DNA of 64,000 nucleotides from Prinia subflava (Eukaryota > Chordata > Aves > Passeriformes > Cisticolidae), in contig NC_086283.1 of assembly GCF_021018805.1 (NCBI RefSeq), positions 54,316,312 to 54,380,311 of the forward strand, given 5' to 3'. Below the pieces are notes generated by a model, which had not been told where the DNA came from, did not search any database, and saw only the letters and a program-made list of their open reading frames with translations. Position 1 is the first letter of the stretch. Each line of letters starts with the position of its first letter. Positions 34,504 through 48,553 of the stretch are shown here, piece after piece. A program made the position numbers and the translations under genes.

Positions 34504-37194
34504 TTAGATTGTCTTACTATCAGTCATTTCTCCTCTTTATGTGAATCATGAACCAAGATGATGATATGAGTAACTTCAAAATTTACCAAGATTTTCTGTA
34601 GCTTTTTATAGTCAAAACTATTCAGAAAAACCTAGTTACTTTCAGCTGCTTTGAAACAGAAGGTTTTGTAGGGTAGATGACTCACAGAAGCGTTTTTGCC
34701 CAGCTTCACATGCAAAAGCAGATACCAGTTTCGCATAGACTACATCAGTTACTTCAATGCCATAGTTTGTTTATATAAATACAAATTTTTACCTTTAAAA
34801 CCTTAAAATATTCTTTCATGTATTTCAGGACTAGAATGAGGAAGACATATATATTTAATTTATTGCAAATCTTTTTCAAAAAGCTTGCTAATTTCCTTTA
34901 GAGCACAAGATATTTCATATACCTTGCCAGCTAGGGAGTTGGCTGTGCATAACAGATATCTCCTTTTTAATTGTTTAGACTCATCTACTATCTACAAAAC
35001 TACAGTTTTAATCCTGTAATTTCAGTGGAAGTATAAGAGTAATTCAAGACCTGAATGTAGGAGGATACTGACTGGTCTAATTCTTTACCATGTTTAAAGC
35101 TTAGCCACAGCTATTTGCTGTACATCTGCAAAGAAGGCATTTGAAATTACAACAAATCTGAACGGATGTAAAGTGGGTTGACCCTGAAAATCTCTGTTTA
35201 ATCTTTTCTTGGCTTTCATCAACAAATCAGTTCCTGTTATGCAATAAGCCTGCAGAGTTATCAACTGGGATTTCATCTGGTGACTGCAGACATGCCATAT
35301 GGGAAGAAAACAAGTATTTAGTGTGCGGTTTTTAGGCTGCACTATATATGTCATGCTTATGGTTTCCTTTTTTATATTGTACTGACATACTGCATGTGTA
35401 GTTCTGGGTCTCTGTTTTTTGCAGCCACACTTTTTTAATCTGTCTTTTCTGTATGTGAATGCATGTGTGTGTCCATCCATCAGCTTTTCTTTATTCGTCT
35501 TTTGTAGCATTTCCCTTGCATACTTTTATATTTGCTTTCCTTTTCAATCTTCAGAGCAAAAAAAGCAAACCCAAAAAATAACTACAAAATAAAGCTTGAA
35601 AAAGTGAAGAAATATCCTTTACATTAAGAAAAATCATGGACTTTTGCTTTCATCGTATTGTCTAGTAATCATATAAAATATCCTCTAAAATATATTTTTA
35701 AAAATTATACCTACTTGTTGGGATGGAAAGTTTGAATCTGTTTCCTTACTTAATAGAACTGTTATTTTTTCTTCTTCAAAAAAACATTTTGTGTGCTTAC
35801 ATTTTGATAATTCTGCACTAGATGTTCTGTGTAAAATAGCAATTCTCAATTGAATTTGGGACTTTATTGATAGGTGTGTGAATTTAGATTACAGAAATCT
35901 GTCACTATAGATTTTGGGGGAAAGCGTTCCTTGTTATCAAGATGATCTCTATCAGTATAAATGCATATAAATAGCTGTATCTTTAAATAGAAATAGAATA
36001 AGTAAGGAAAGGCTAACCTAACCAAAACCATTATGCAACATTGTTTTAAAAAAATGAACTCTTATTGTGTGCCCGCAGATTGTGTCAGAAATTTCAGAAG
36101 GAATCTTTTTGCCAATACATTTTTGTCATATTCAGTGGTCACCTTGACCACCTCCCTATACTCTGACCACCCTTGTAAAATTTCTAGACTTTGATAACAG
36201 CAATTTGTTTAGTGGTGTAGCAGAGATAGCCTATTGTGTGTATCAACAGAAGAACAACATCTGCATGGATATATCTGCAATTATATCCTTCTGTTCTTGG
36301 AACACTGGGGTCTTTCCAGCTGATAAATTTCAAACCGTCCTGGACAAAAAAAAAAAAATAATTTTTCACCCTTTGTTAATAGTAAGGAGATTATATAGGA
36401 AAAAAATAAGCAAGCTCAATGGAAAGCATATTTAAGATTAACCTAGGAAGTAGTTTTATTTTTTAAATGGAGACTCTGGTTTGAAACAATGGGGTTAAAT
36501 ATTATTATGATTGGCCATCCAGTTGTAATGGTATTTGCTTGACATACTGCAGTGAGCATGGTGTGCATGGTGGGATGTGATCTTTTCTCCTTCATGAGGT
36601 GGTGTGTATAATGCTCTGCCTTCACCTGCTAGTTAGAGCTTTTGCATTTTGAATAGCCTGGACAAGTGCTAGTCACTTATATGTCTACTCTGGCCACTGA
36701 TGCATCTAGAGAAATATCTGTTTCCCACTGTTGGAAGGTTATTGAATATATTTCTTGAATATCTTTCATGTTGGTTTGTGTAATACATATTTATGAAGTC
36801 GCATGGGAAAAAATATTTTTGGTTTGAAATTAGTAGACTTCAAAGAGAGGAATGTTCAGGGACTTCTTGAAAAGAATATTTCTTTAACCCTACTCAACTT
36901 TCCCTTTACTGTAAGTTTCCAGAAGCCTCTTCTGCAATGTAGTCTCTGCTTCCTACTTGAACTGTCAGTTACAACAGTGATTGCCAGTCTGATTTTCTTA
37001 ACACATCTTTCACTATATACTGAGAAAGTCTTCTTAGAGTGGGAGATTTTTTGCAATAGCCAGACTGTCAGCTGTCAAGTTCTAGACATAAATGATTAGC
37101 AGAAAAGTTGAAAATATGAACTAGTTTCAGATGAGCAGTCAGAAAAATTTAAGCCTTGTAGTGGAAACAAAACCTGGGCAATACAAAGGTGTAA

Positions 37195-38033
37195 ATTGTT
37201 GACACACTGGAGGGAAGGGATGCCATCCAGAGGGACCTCAAAAGACTTGAGCGGTAGGCCTGTGAGAAACTCATGAAATTCAATGAAGGTGCTGCACCTG
37301 GATCAGGGTGACCCCAAACACAAACGGGGTGGGCAGAGAGTGGGTTGACAGCTGCTCTGAGGGACAGACTTGGGAGTGTTGGTGGATAGGAAGCTGAACT
37401 CCACCTACAATGTGCACTTGTAGCCCAGAATCATATCCATATCCTGGGCTACGCCAAAAGGTTTGTGATCAGCAGGTCAAGGGAGAAGATTCTCAACCTT
37501 CATTCTGCTCTGGTGAGACCCCACCTGGAGTGCTCTGTCCAGCCAGGGGCCCCCACCACAGGAAGGACATGGAACTATTGGTGTGAGCTCAGAGGAGGGT
37601 CGTGAAGCTAATCCAAGGGATGAAGAACCTCTTCTGTGAGGAAAGGCTGAGAGAGGTGGGGTTGTTCAGTCTGGAGGAGTCTCAGTCACTACATCTGGGC
37701 ACAACTTAAAGCAGTTTTCCAAAACCTGAAGGGCACCCACAGGAAGGTTGGACAGGGCCTTTTTCAAAGGCAGGTAGTGATGGGACAGGGGGGAATGGCA
37801 TTAACTGAAAGATTTTAACTTTGGGATTTAAGTATAGATAAAAGAACAAATTCTTTAGTGTGAGGCACTAGAACAGTTTCCTCAGAAAAGTTGTGGATGT
37901 CCCATTCCTGGAAGTGTTCAGGGGCAGATTTGATGGGGCTCTGAGCAACCTGGTCTAATGGAAGATGTCCCTTTCCACAGCAGGGGGCTGGAGCTCAATG
38001 ACTTGTTGCTTCCAATCCAGGCCATTCTATGAT
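37195..38033 (+). mobile_element. CR1 LINE 3' end, sense, degraded
   Basis: CR1 ORF2 pattern words appear in the expected order. These are a 'gggatgccatccagagggacct...caggcttga'-type start, 'gaaactcatgaaattcaatgaagg...gctgcacctggatcagg', 'ttggtggataggaagctgaac', 'ctctggtgagaccccacctggagtgctctgtccag', 'ggaaaggctgagagaggtggggttgttcagtctggagga' and 'gcactagaacagtttcctcagaaaagttgtggatgtcccattcctggaagtgttc'. The terminal 'ccaatccaggccattctatgatttta' lies at about 38008-38033. Internal indels destroy the frame. At about 840 bases this is the longest CR1 copy in the window. It belongs to a CR1 subfamily different from the 32.2-kb copy, judged by the 3' end. Confidence 0.9.
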
Positions 38034-41000
38034 TTTACAATATCATCATGTGTGAATGCAAACAAATCACCTTATTCTTTTCTCCTCTACTCTGATTTTG
38101 CATAGCTGATTTAAATAAAGCCAAAGTCTCTTTTTTAAGGGTCTCCCTGGCAGAATGTGTCTGTCACTGCCATACAGTTGTATCTTGTGGTATCTGTGTA
38201 CATGTATCTCTTTGATCAATCTGTCATGTATATTCTATAAACTGTAATTTTTTCTTTCTTTTCAAGCCTATGAAGACTTGCATTAGTTCTCAGTTAACCA
38301 CAAATTCTCTTACAATAGCAGTAGAACAGCCCATAATTTAATGTCAGGGGATTTAATCACAAAATGAAAGTAATCCTGAATGAATCTTGAGAGATTAACT
38401 GACAGCTTGAATGAGGAAAGATGTCATTTGCAGTCTACAAAAGCTTAAAATGAAAAAATGTAGTATGATAGCACTTCAGAATACAAAAATGTTGCTATGG
38501 CAACTGTATGTGCTCCATAGTCTCATCTTTCTAAGAAATACTGTATGTGGGTGCATGCTACAAAGTTCTGTGTATGGTATAGACAACAGAAAAGAATGTT
38601 AATCATGATTCACAAGAAAATCTGCTGCAAAAACAGTCTTTTGCTCAAAAATGTGGGTGGTTTTGAATGATTCCTTAAGCTTCTGATGAAACAGATGTCA
38701 GAAAAGATTTATCCCTAAGCTATTCAAGTACCAATTTAACCGTAAGTAGTTTTCTTTTTTTCAGTAATACTTTTCTTGGAAGTATTAAAAATAGTTGCTT
38801 TGTCTTAGTCCTATAGAGGATTACTACTAGCTGTAAATAATCTAGAAGGAGACTTGGGGTTTTTTTTCTGAATATTAGAGTATGATAAGAGTCGATAGGA
38901 ACTGTGAAACAAGAACAAACTCTGCTTCAAAAACGCATCTTTAAAGTTTTCTTTTCACACCGTCTTGCAGTACAAGGTGGGAGCAGTGAAACACGTGACT
39001 GGTCGAAACATGTGATGACATGGAGAGAAGCAGTACTGAGCTAAGCAGCCTGAGGCAGTACAGACTTACGCCAGCATTTCTGGGTCAGTATGGGTACACA
39101 TCTGTTTGCAAATACGACAGCTCAACAGGATGCCAGGAATCCAGGATCCTGTAAAAATATAATCAAATGGCAGAGACACTCTCAAAAGGAGTAACTAAAT
39201 TAAATCAAAAGAAATAAAACCTAGTACTTGGCCCTAAATTTATTTTTTTTTAAAATAGCAGGCTTATTTTAAGTCCTGTTTTAAAGACAGGATCCCGTAA
39301 CTTGCTTCAGTGATTAACTCATTACCAAATTTCAGAAATGAAGTTGTATTTTTCTGCTTCTACATAACATTAACACATGACATTAACACATGTCTAGCCA
39401 CACGGCATCACATCTGCTCTGTATTCTCCTCCAAACAGATGCCAGTTCTAGATAGTCTAGGAGGGAGGTGCAAAATTCCATATTTAGATATGAGAGAATC
39501 TGCATGTTTATTCAACCTCATGTCTCAAATTTATCTTCCTTACTTACATAATGCATTATGAATCATGTGGTTTAATTTTGTTTCAAACATTTTCCCTAAG
39601 CCTGCAGAGTGCTTCTAGTAGTAGTAGTAATCTGTCCCTCTTTAAACCTTCTAGGGCTCTTGATCTCTACCTCTTTGTGTGATGTATAGAAATTTACAAG
39701 CAGAAAAAGGAAGAACTAAGACATCCGGGAACACTGTGGTCCATTTTGACACAATAACAATTTGATAACAATTGAGAGCAATTCAAGAAGCACCACTGGC
39801 CTGAGATCAGACTGCTTGTGTGGTTCCTAATTAGACCTTGGTTCTCTCCCAGCCTTTGGGTCAAGGAGGATGGACCAAGCTCTGGCTGAGCAAGGTAACA
39901 AGTATCATGTGGCATCATAAACTTCTCAGCATGTGAACTCTGAAGTACTTGAAAAGGATAAGAAATAATGTAGCCACATGTATGTGTGTGTGACTACATG
40001 CTTGTATTTTTTTTTAGACATGTACGGTAGGTTATGTGATAAAACACCTCTGAACCTCCACAAGTCACTGTGAGCAGCCTCCAGATCATATTTCAGACTG
40101 AGGGGTGTGTTGTGCCCAGGAGTGGGGGATACATGGTGGATGCAGGGGGAGACATTTTGGGATGAAATAGGATTTATTATGGAATGCTAGAAAATGAGAG
40201 GAGAGCAGGATCCCTCAGTACACTGTGTGTCCATGTGAGTGCTCTGGGTGTCTGTTTGATTCATGTGTCTGGGTGTGTGTATTTGCAAAGATGTGACATG
40301 TACACGTGCTCTGTGTACATCTGCCTGCTGGGAATGTGTCTCCTCGCTGGTTGGACTTAGGGATGTGGAACTGAGCAGCTGTGCCTCTCCCAGGCTCTCA
40401 GATGTAATTTTGCTCTAACTGTTATGGAATTTGCAATTACCCACATACATGCAGGGTGTAAGGATGTACTACAGCTAATTGCAGTGCAGGCAGCAGCTAG
40501 TGCTCAGTTACACAGTGTGAATTTACCTGCTCCACAGAGGCTGGGTGATATACCTGATCATCCTGTGTCTCCAAAATGTACAGTATGCATTTTTCAGTCT
40601 GCACTTGCAAAATGCTACGTCTCACAGACACATCCTTGAGAATGAGAAAAGTACTATCAGACCAGTAAACTTCTCACAACATTTCAGGTGAGGGAGAGGC
40701 AGGTAGTGGCTACATGGATGAGAGGTACTGATGAGGGAGTTGTTCAACTCATATGACTTTTTTTTCTCTTTGGAAATATCAGTAATTTGAAACAAGTAAG
40801 TATCACCGATTTTATGCTTATCTTTATTTATTTTGTCCTTCTCTTTCTGTTTTGTTATCAAATAAAACCAGATTTTTTCATGCATAGGGTTTCAATTTTT
40901 GAAAATGAAGCAAAAATAAAGCAAGATGTGTAAGGTTGTCATATATCATTTGCTCAAAAGTCTGTGGTTGGAATAGAGGTGAAAGCCTTCCAAAGAGGAG

Positions 41001-42741
41001 AGAGGAAGAAGAGAAGGGAAAATGGAGGAGCAAGAGAGTAAATTAAGACATCTGAGAAAATAAGGACAGAAATACCATTACCAGTCAATCATGAAGCATC
41101 CTTCAAGATAAAGTCAAAAGGTATCTGTGGAAGAATAGAGGAAAGATGCACCATAATGCATGGCTTACCCAGATGGACAACACCATGAGTGTTGAAGATT
41201 CAGACCAAAACTTGTTGTGGAATAAAATAATGGTGTCTGTAGATCAGAGAATGTGTTAAGAAAATGAATAGATGCAGCTAGAATACAGCAGACAAGTCGT
41301 GGGTCACAGGATGGGGGAGGCAGAGATAAACCCCCCTAGTCACCAGCAGACTAACCACAGCACCACTTTTACTGACCTTCACCAAAATGCACCTTTATGT
41401 CCAGCTTAGGCACTCTCAGGAGACAGTGGCTGGAAGCAGTATGTGAAAACTGGACACTATGCTTAGCAGTGGCTGCAAAATGTATGCAACTTTTGTTTTT
41501 CATCCTCATTTTAAACTGCTGCAGGGAAATGTACAGTTGAAATAATCTGAAAAGAAATCCACACTCTTAGCACTGAAAGTAGGTTGTTTAGACATTTTTT
41601 ATCTTGGCTTTTGTTTTCAACTTAAAAAAACCCTTTTAAATAAATATCCTTGTGCTGTCTAGGAGCAAATTACTACAATAATACAGCAGATAAGAAAATA
41701 GCATGTCACTATATCCCTTTGTATGTCAAAAAAAGTTTAAACTGCACTGAAAGAAATAGAAGTTTTATATATTAATATTTTGTCAGTTGCAAAGAATGAA
41801 TGAAAAGGTACACTTTTATATTTAGCTGCACATGTACTGATAGGTTTTCATGAAGCTAGGTGCAGTGGTCTGGCAATAGTGGGAATTATATTTCAGTAAA
41901 TATCTCAAACACAATTAGCCCATAGGGATAAAAGTGTTCTGGAATGCAGTTAAGAATAAATATTTATACTAGAAATTGCCTTTTATCTTTTTCATCTACT
42001 CAGTTTCTGAAATTAATTTCTCCAAACTGTAGTCAGTTATTAACCCTGTATTATGTTAACCTAAATTGTGTAGTTTGTAGTCTTTATTTCCATTGAAAAT
42101 TTGTTCAACAAGTCTCTGTTAAGCTACTTTTATTTGGGCCCAGTGAAAAGCAGAGTTACAAAAATGGATTGTAAAAGTCTTTAGACCATGCACTCAAATA
42201 ATACCTAATTTTTTCATGGAAATTCTAGCACAAAATTAATGACAGGAACTATCACAAGCAATAGTAAATAAAAAAATGAATTTTAATTTGTGATATCTGT
42301 TTTTTGATTCAGACTGTCCATTGGCAGATGTACTGCAATTGTAAAACAACTTTTTTTAAAAAAAATGTGATTTTCCTTGCAATGGTTTGGATTGCAAATC
42401 AAATATCTTTTTGTATGCTCTCTCTTGCCTTCTGTTGACAATATCTGAGTTCTATTTTTGCTTGACCAGTGCTCTCGTCTCATATTCAAAATTAGCTTCT
42501 GGCTTGTTCAGATGTGAATGTTTTCCTATCTGAGTTTGGTTTGCAATTGGGTACTGGAAATAAAATTGAGATCAAGTAGGATTTCAGAACCTATTTGCTT
42601 TTTATCTTCAGTGTCTACAAGCTCCATACTGAAATGCACTCACAGGTCTTTTTGAATGGTGTCTCTTGGGAAAAATAAGTGTTATCAGGCTTCAGATTTG
42701 TGAGTGGCTGAAGCCAAGTATGGAAGAGGTGCTCTCCATGC

Positions 42742-42789
42742 AGAAGTGCATGGTGATTAGAACCCAGAAGTGCATGGTGATTAGAACCC
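42742..42789. repeat. 24-bp tandem duplication
   Basis: agaagtgcatggtgattaga plus four more bases (24 in all) at 42742-42765 repeats exactly at 42766-42789. A perfect two-copy array of this length suggests a recent slippage or duplication event. Confidence 0.95.
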
Positions 42790-45700
42790 ATATACACATT
42801 TAACCTGGGCTGTGCTTTCATGATGATTTTCTTCTGCAAAAAATTTAGCAGGTCAACTGGATCAATTCTGGGCTTGAAAATTCTCAAAAGGCAAGTCTTT
42901 CTAGAGTTCATATCAGTTTGTAGAAAAATAATTTTAAGTTCTTGTTCTTATGACTCATTCATTCATTTATTCATTCGAAACACCTTTGTACTCTGTAAAA
43001 GTAATCAGAATTTGAATGCTTTTCTACTTTAGTCAAAAACTGAGGTATCTCAAAAGATGTGTGGCCTAGATGATTTTTAAGTTTCCTAGAAAAGAAGAAA
43101 ATATCATCAAAATAATTCTGGGAATGTGTGCTGAATTCCTTGGAAAGTGGCAATAGAAAATTTCATGTGGAGGAAGGAATCCACAGAAAATTCTCCAGGC
43201 CTTGCTGCTTCACTCCATTACATTGAGCTGGGCCACAGGCACCAGTAGAGAGGATACGACAGAGTCAGACCTGAGTTATTTCTGTAGGCTTGGAAGAACA
43301 GCATGGACTAGAACAATAAATTCAGAGCTAAAATTCCTCTGATGAGAACAAAGTCACAGGAAAGTAGCTGTGGGAGAACAGTAATAAGTTACAACCTAAA
43401 TGTGAGATAAATCATCTCTCTGTAATGATTGGATCTATATTTTCCAGATGAGGCCTAGTCTGAATTACCATGGGGTGTTTCAGGAGATAAAGGAAACTGG
43501 CAAACTGAAAGCCTTGCCTGGTTTCTGAAAAATCCATTATATCTTCTGCATAGGCTTATGAATGCAATGAGAGTAGTGACACGTGAATACGTAAAGTAAA
43601 AGAATAACTGTACACAAAATCACTGTCTCATATGTTAGAACATATCATCAGAGATGATGACTCAACAGCCAGGTAGCTCATTTGGGATCTCTGCCCAGGG
43701 TCAGCATCCCAGAAACAACTCATAATCCAAGGCTGAAGGCAACGAGTATGTTGTAGACTACAGACTTCAGTAACTGTGGGTTACCATGATGAAAAGTTAA
43801 ATCAGAGATAATAATTGTAAGTCAGGAGTTATTTCAGTACCATATTCAAAGCAGTGCTCTTGAACATTTCTTTTCAGACTCACAGATGGAAATTGCATTA
43901 TGCATCTGCAGGAGCCCTGGATAGAGAGATTGATATTGAAAGCACCAGTGTAAAACATATGTCAAACTGAAGATATTTGAACTGATGGATTAGTTGAAAT
44001 TATTGAATTTATATAATTTCATCAAGTACACTGAAAATCTCAAAATAGGCTGGTGTTTTCACACCAACTTTTTAAATCGGCCTCCTAAAATGTGCGTGAA
44101 AACAAAAATCCTTATAAACTTGTTATTAATTCCAGGTTGTTTGAGGTTGGAATCATTGATCTTGGAGATGACTCTGTGAAGAAGAGATCCATGGACCAGA
44201 CATGCCAATATGCTCTCCCATTAACTAAGCTCATAAGACATACTATATTTATAGGGCAAGTGTTGACAGGAGTGTGCATGTTGGAATAGGAGGAAGACAC
44301 TGTCATTTACAGAAAAACTGTTACATTTTTATATGCACATGGGGCTTTTACCAGGACCTCTGCAGCATTGCATAGTCTGTTTAGGTGACTTGGAATCTGT
44401 TGTGCATTCTCAGCTGCCTGTATTTGCAGTTAAATTACTGCTCTTAAGGTACAGTGAGAGAGGGGACAGTAAGACAAAGGCATGAAACCCAATCATTATG
44501 CCCATCTATAAAGGTTATGTGGGTTTACTTCTACAAAACAGTTAATGTGGTGAAAGATAATATTCTGGGAAGATGAACTTGTCTAGTTGTTCATGTAGGA
44601 TGAGTCTCTTATAGGGTTAACATTTTCAGAATTCAATAACTCTGGCTAGCCCACTTTATAGCTTTTAATTTTTTTGGCTATTTAGCTTTTTGGGGGGCTA
44701 TTTAGCTATTTATCTATTTAGCTTTTATACATACATGCCATCTATGGCAGATAAATGCTATCTCTCCTTAGACCCCAAGGTGATACCTCAGACCTATGGC
44801 TCTCTTTAAACCATTAAAGACTACAATCCATAAAGGCCTTTGACTAGCTTATTTCAGGACATGTGCAATTTCTGTGGAGAACAGAGGTCAGAAAGCAAGA
44901 GGAGAAGAACCTGTACACATTGCAGGAAAAGGCTGGGTTTACTTCCTGGATTCATCTCTCTTCCTACTCAGTGGAAGGACCATATTTGCAGCACAGCTGC
45001 ACCACACAGCACTACATTTTTTTCCCAAGCTACAAAACTTTTCTTGCAATTTGAGCATAAAGAAGGTAAAAATAAAAATGGAAGAGAACCAAGAGAAATG
45101 CACCTTTCTGGTGTTAATTACTCCATTAAAATACTTGCTTACAACATTACACACAAATTTTCTGATATTAGCTATACATTACTTACATAATTATTCTGAG
45201 GCTTGTTGACAAAAGACACTGCATTCTGTTGACTTCTCACATAACAGATAACTCACTGGCATGGAGAATTGTTTGTGTCTTTGTTTCAAAAAACTATGGT
45301 TTGGGGGGGAGTGAGGGGGGTGGTTTCTGTTTTTCAAGGTGTAAAATCAAATACTCCTACTCTTCTGACTTACTGACTTATGTAGCATTTCTTCAGTTCT
45401 ATGATTGTCTGGCTGATGTGCTCCAGCTAAATCTCCTCATGAGATTTAGTTTTTTCAACACAGCCTGATGGCAAATCGAAGGACCATTATGGGTTTTAGA
45501 AGGTGATTCCTTGGTAACTTTAATTGAGAAAGTTTGTTTGTAAGCCACACTGTGCTTACGACCTCAAAAGAACTGCCAAGAAAGCAAAAACACTGAAGAA
45601 CAAGCTACTGTGTTGACAAAGGCCACTGCTTATGACTTAATTATATGAAATATTGAGGGATAATGTCTGTCTGTTATCTGATGGGAAAGCACTGTTCTTA

Positions 45701-48480
45701 AGTAGTGTATTTATTCTGATTGGGGCATTAAGGAGGAAGGCTGAAACAGCAAAAGCCTCTGAAACAGAAAAGATTTTGGAACATGTTATATAATTACTGG
45801 ACAAATGTTAGTACGGGAACTGAAATGTTAGTTTGGTTTATTCTATTAATGTAACTTATTGCAAATGCAATAGGGGACAACGGGACTGAGTTATATCAGG
45901 TCCTTTTGAAAGCACATCAGAAAATAAATGCTGCTAATGTGGTGTTTTATGAATACCATATCTTATTATCCCGAGGGAAGTTTGAGATAGCTGTGTTTAA
46001 TTTATGTTGGGATTGGTGCTCAGTGAGTAACCCTAGCTCAGCCAAAGGTAAAGTGAGTTCCCACTGACTCATTTTTACAACTCAACCCACAACCACATGC
46101 TTATTTTTATCCGCACTAGCTAAAGCACTTATTTACAGTGATCAGCATTTAACCAGTGAGGACAGTAAAGTGAACAGACTCCAAATATTTCCTGATCCAT
46201 CCAAAAACTGGAAGTATTTTTTTTAGCCCTTTCTAAAATAAGATAATTCATGGATTGTCTGAATCTGCAGATGACTTAGTCCTCATGTAGCTCTAAAAAT
46301 GCCTTTCACAGAAGACTTCCTCTGTAGTCCAATATTTAAATTTTAACTGAAAAGGATCTTCTGCATTTTTTTAATTTGTTTAGGCTTTTCTGCAATTATA
46401 TCTCTTAAGTGATTCATTGTAAGAGCTCTTACATTGTAAAAGCTTCTCTTTTTCCTAGCATTTTGTAATTCCTTTGTTCAAAGGTCTCTGTCTTTGGGGA
46501 TTATACAGACACAATGGATTTTATAGGTGGGTGTATATGACTTTTTTAAAGGGGTGTATATAACTAGGCCATGCATGCTCTCAGTGGGTGCACCTGCATC
46601 TGGAGTGGTGCACAGAGGGAAGGACACATTCACACCACCTTTCCCAGCAATGACGTTCATGTTTTCTCGTCCTAAATATGTGCTGTGGATGTGCAGAGCA
46701 CTAAGTGCACCCACACTGCATGTCTAGCCTTCTCATTGGTGTCTCATGTGCACAGCTCCAGCCTGCTTTCACCCAAAGAACTTCCTGAGACTTACCCCTG
46801 GAATACTCCAGAGCATCTCACATAATAAAAATTCACATCAAAAAATAACAACTGACCCATGCGCTGACTTGGTAATACAGATCAACCGGGTAGCTAGGAC
46901 AAGAGTCACAGAAGGATTTAGGTACCTAAACATAACAGATTTTAATTTTAGGAGCTATTTTCATAATTAATAAGGACATAGAAACTGTACCCTATCACTG
47001 AGTAAGAATAGTTGAAGGCTGGGAGAGTACACATAGAAGCAGCATCTGTGCTGCTCAGCTCTTCTGCACTTTTCTACACTTCCCTGGGCATTGACATTTG
47101 GCTCTTGGAAATCATATCCATCAACATTTCAGCTATTTTGGTATTTGTTTTGGTAGAGACTCTAATCTCTGTTCAAAAGTGTGAGTTCTAGTGGTAAAGA
47201 TAAGTTAGCAGTGAAAGTCTTACTTCACATATAAGTAAATAGATGTAGTCCTCCTGTAGATTTATTGTAAATTTTGTATAAACCTTAAAGCAGAAATCAA
47301 AACTGAGGTATCTTCATTCCTAGCTGATTGCCTCAAATGAAAGCTTTCAGTCATTTTCCTTAATATTTTTTGGCCTCATGAATTTTAACCTCTGTCTTTT
47401 ACTGTGCCCTAGATTCATAAAGGAGTGGGCTTTGACTATCTCAAACCCTGAAAATTACAATGCTGTAGACATGGGACGTAGAATTAAATCCCTTCAAACC
47501 AAGGAGGCCAAGAACAATTTTTGTTCCCTAGCTGATGGTTTTTATAATTATTTTTGGGCAAATGAGGTATGTGTGTCACCAGCCATTGAATTTTTCAAAG
47601 GTGTAAGCTTCATTCTGTCTTTCAAAAGATTTATTTTCTCTCATTAAAAAAATATATCTATTCCCCCATACCCTTCACAGTCTTTGTTAATCCTAAATGA
47701 TTGATCTGCAGTGGATGGAGAAGATAGATTCAGACATCTGAGCTGTAGAAAATATTAACTGTTCGGCACAAAATGACAGTTTTATCATTTCCTTGAAAAC
47801 AAGCATACCAAGGCTTTGTGGGCCAGAGCTGAACTCATATGTCTGAGATTTCAGTTCTCTATAAAAGTCATAGCTCTCTACAACTTGGGACCTGAAGACC
47901 TGAAGAAGGTAGTCTTCTATTTTCATGAACAATTTTTATTTGCCATTTTGCAAAAGCAATCTTAGACTACTCTTTAGTCTAAGCATCTGTCTCAGAAGCA
48001 AAAAAAAAAAAAAGCAAAGAGATGCCTCTGCTAAATAGTGCTACTCTTTTACAGTAACATGATTTTTTTATTTAAAACATGTTCTATTCTGTATAAGGAT
48101 GGTGTGAGTGGATTACTAAGCAGCTCTAATGGCAGTTTTGGAATAGATATTGGTACAAACATCTGGTTTTGGGGAGTGGAGATTATGACTGAAACTGCCA
48201 TTGATTTACCTACAAAACAGCAGAAAGACATACACCTTTTAAAGTGATCAATCAATCTAAAATTACTTCAGGCTGTTTTCTTTAACATTTGGCCATGTTA
48301 CCCACTGCATTAGTAGAAGGATATGTTACTGTTTTACCATCTACAGCTCTAATAAGTCACATCTAGGAATCTGACTCTATTTTTCTTTCCAATCAGGATG
48401 AACTCAATTACCTTGGGAAGTGTGTTGTAGCAAACTCTGAGTTCTGCAAGCCTCTCCTACATTTGTTTAGTCCATTTTGT

Positions 48481-48553
48481 ATCTATATATCTATATATCA
48501 GTATCTCTCTATATCTATAGCTATCTAGAAGTATAGATATATATGTTATATCT
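48481..48553. repeat. AT-rich (ATCTAT)n-like cluster
   Basis: Irregular repeats of atctat, atatct and agatat words cover about 70 bases. They are partly self-complementary, so a hairpin is possible. Confidence 0.8.

Larger units (their letters stand above)
32759..37194. other. AT-rich non-coding stretch with microsatellites
   Basis: About 4.4 kb holding two simple-repeat clusters (33501-33584 and 34361-34503) and otherwise single-copy-looking DNA. A minus-strand frame of 138 codons (35094-35510) is the longest here. It shows no recognisable domain, signal peptide or low-complexity explanation, and I do not annotate it as a gene. Confidence 0.5.

Noticed and set aside
44840..45190. 116-codon frame with CxxC...CxxC spacing, suggestive of a zinc ribbon
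   Set aside because: There are only two CxxC pairs and no other zinc-ribbon features. Three frames are open over the same bases, and no promoter or splice context is present. Chance is the simpler explanation.
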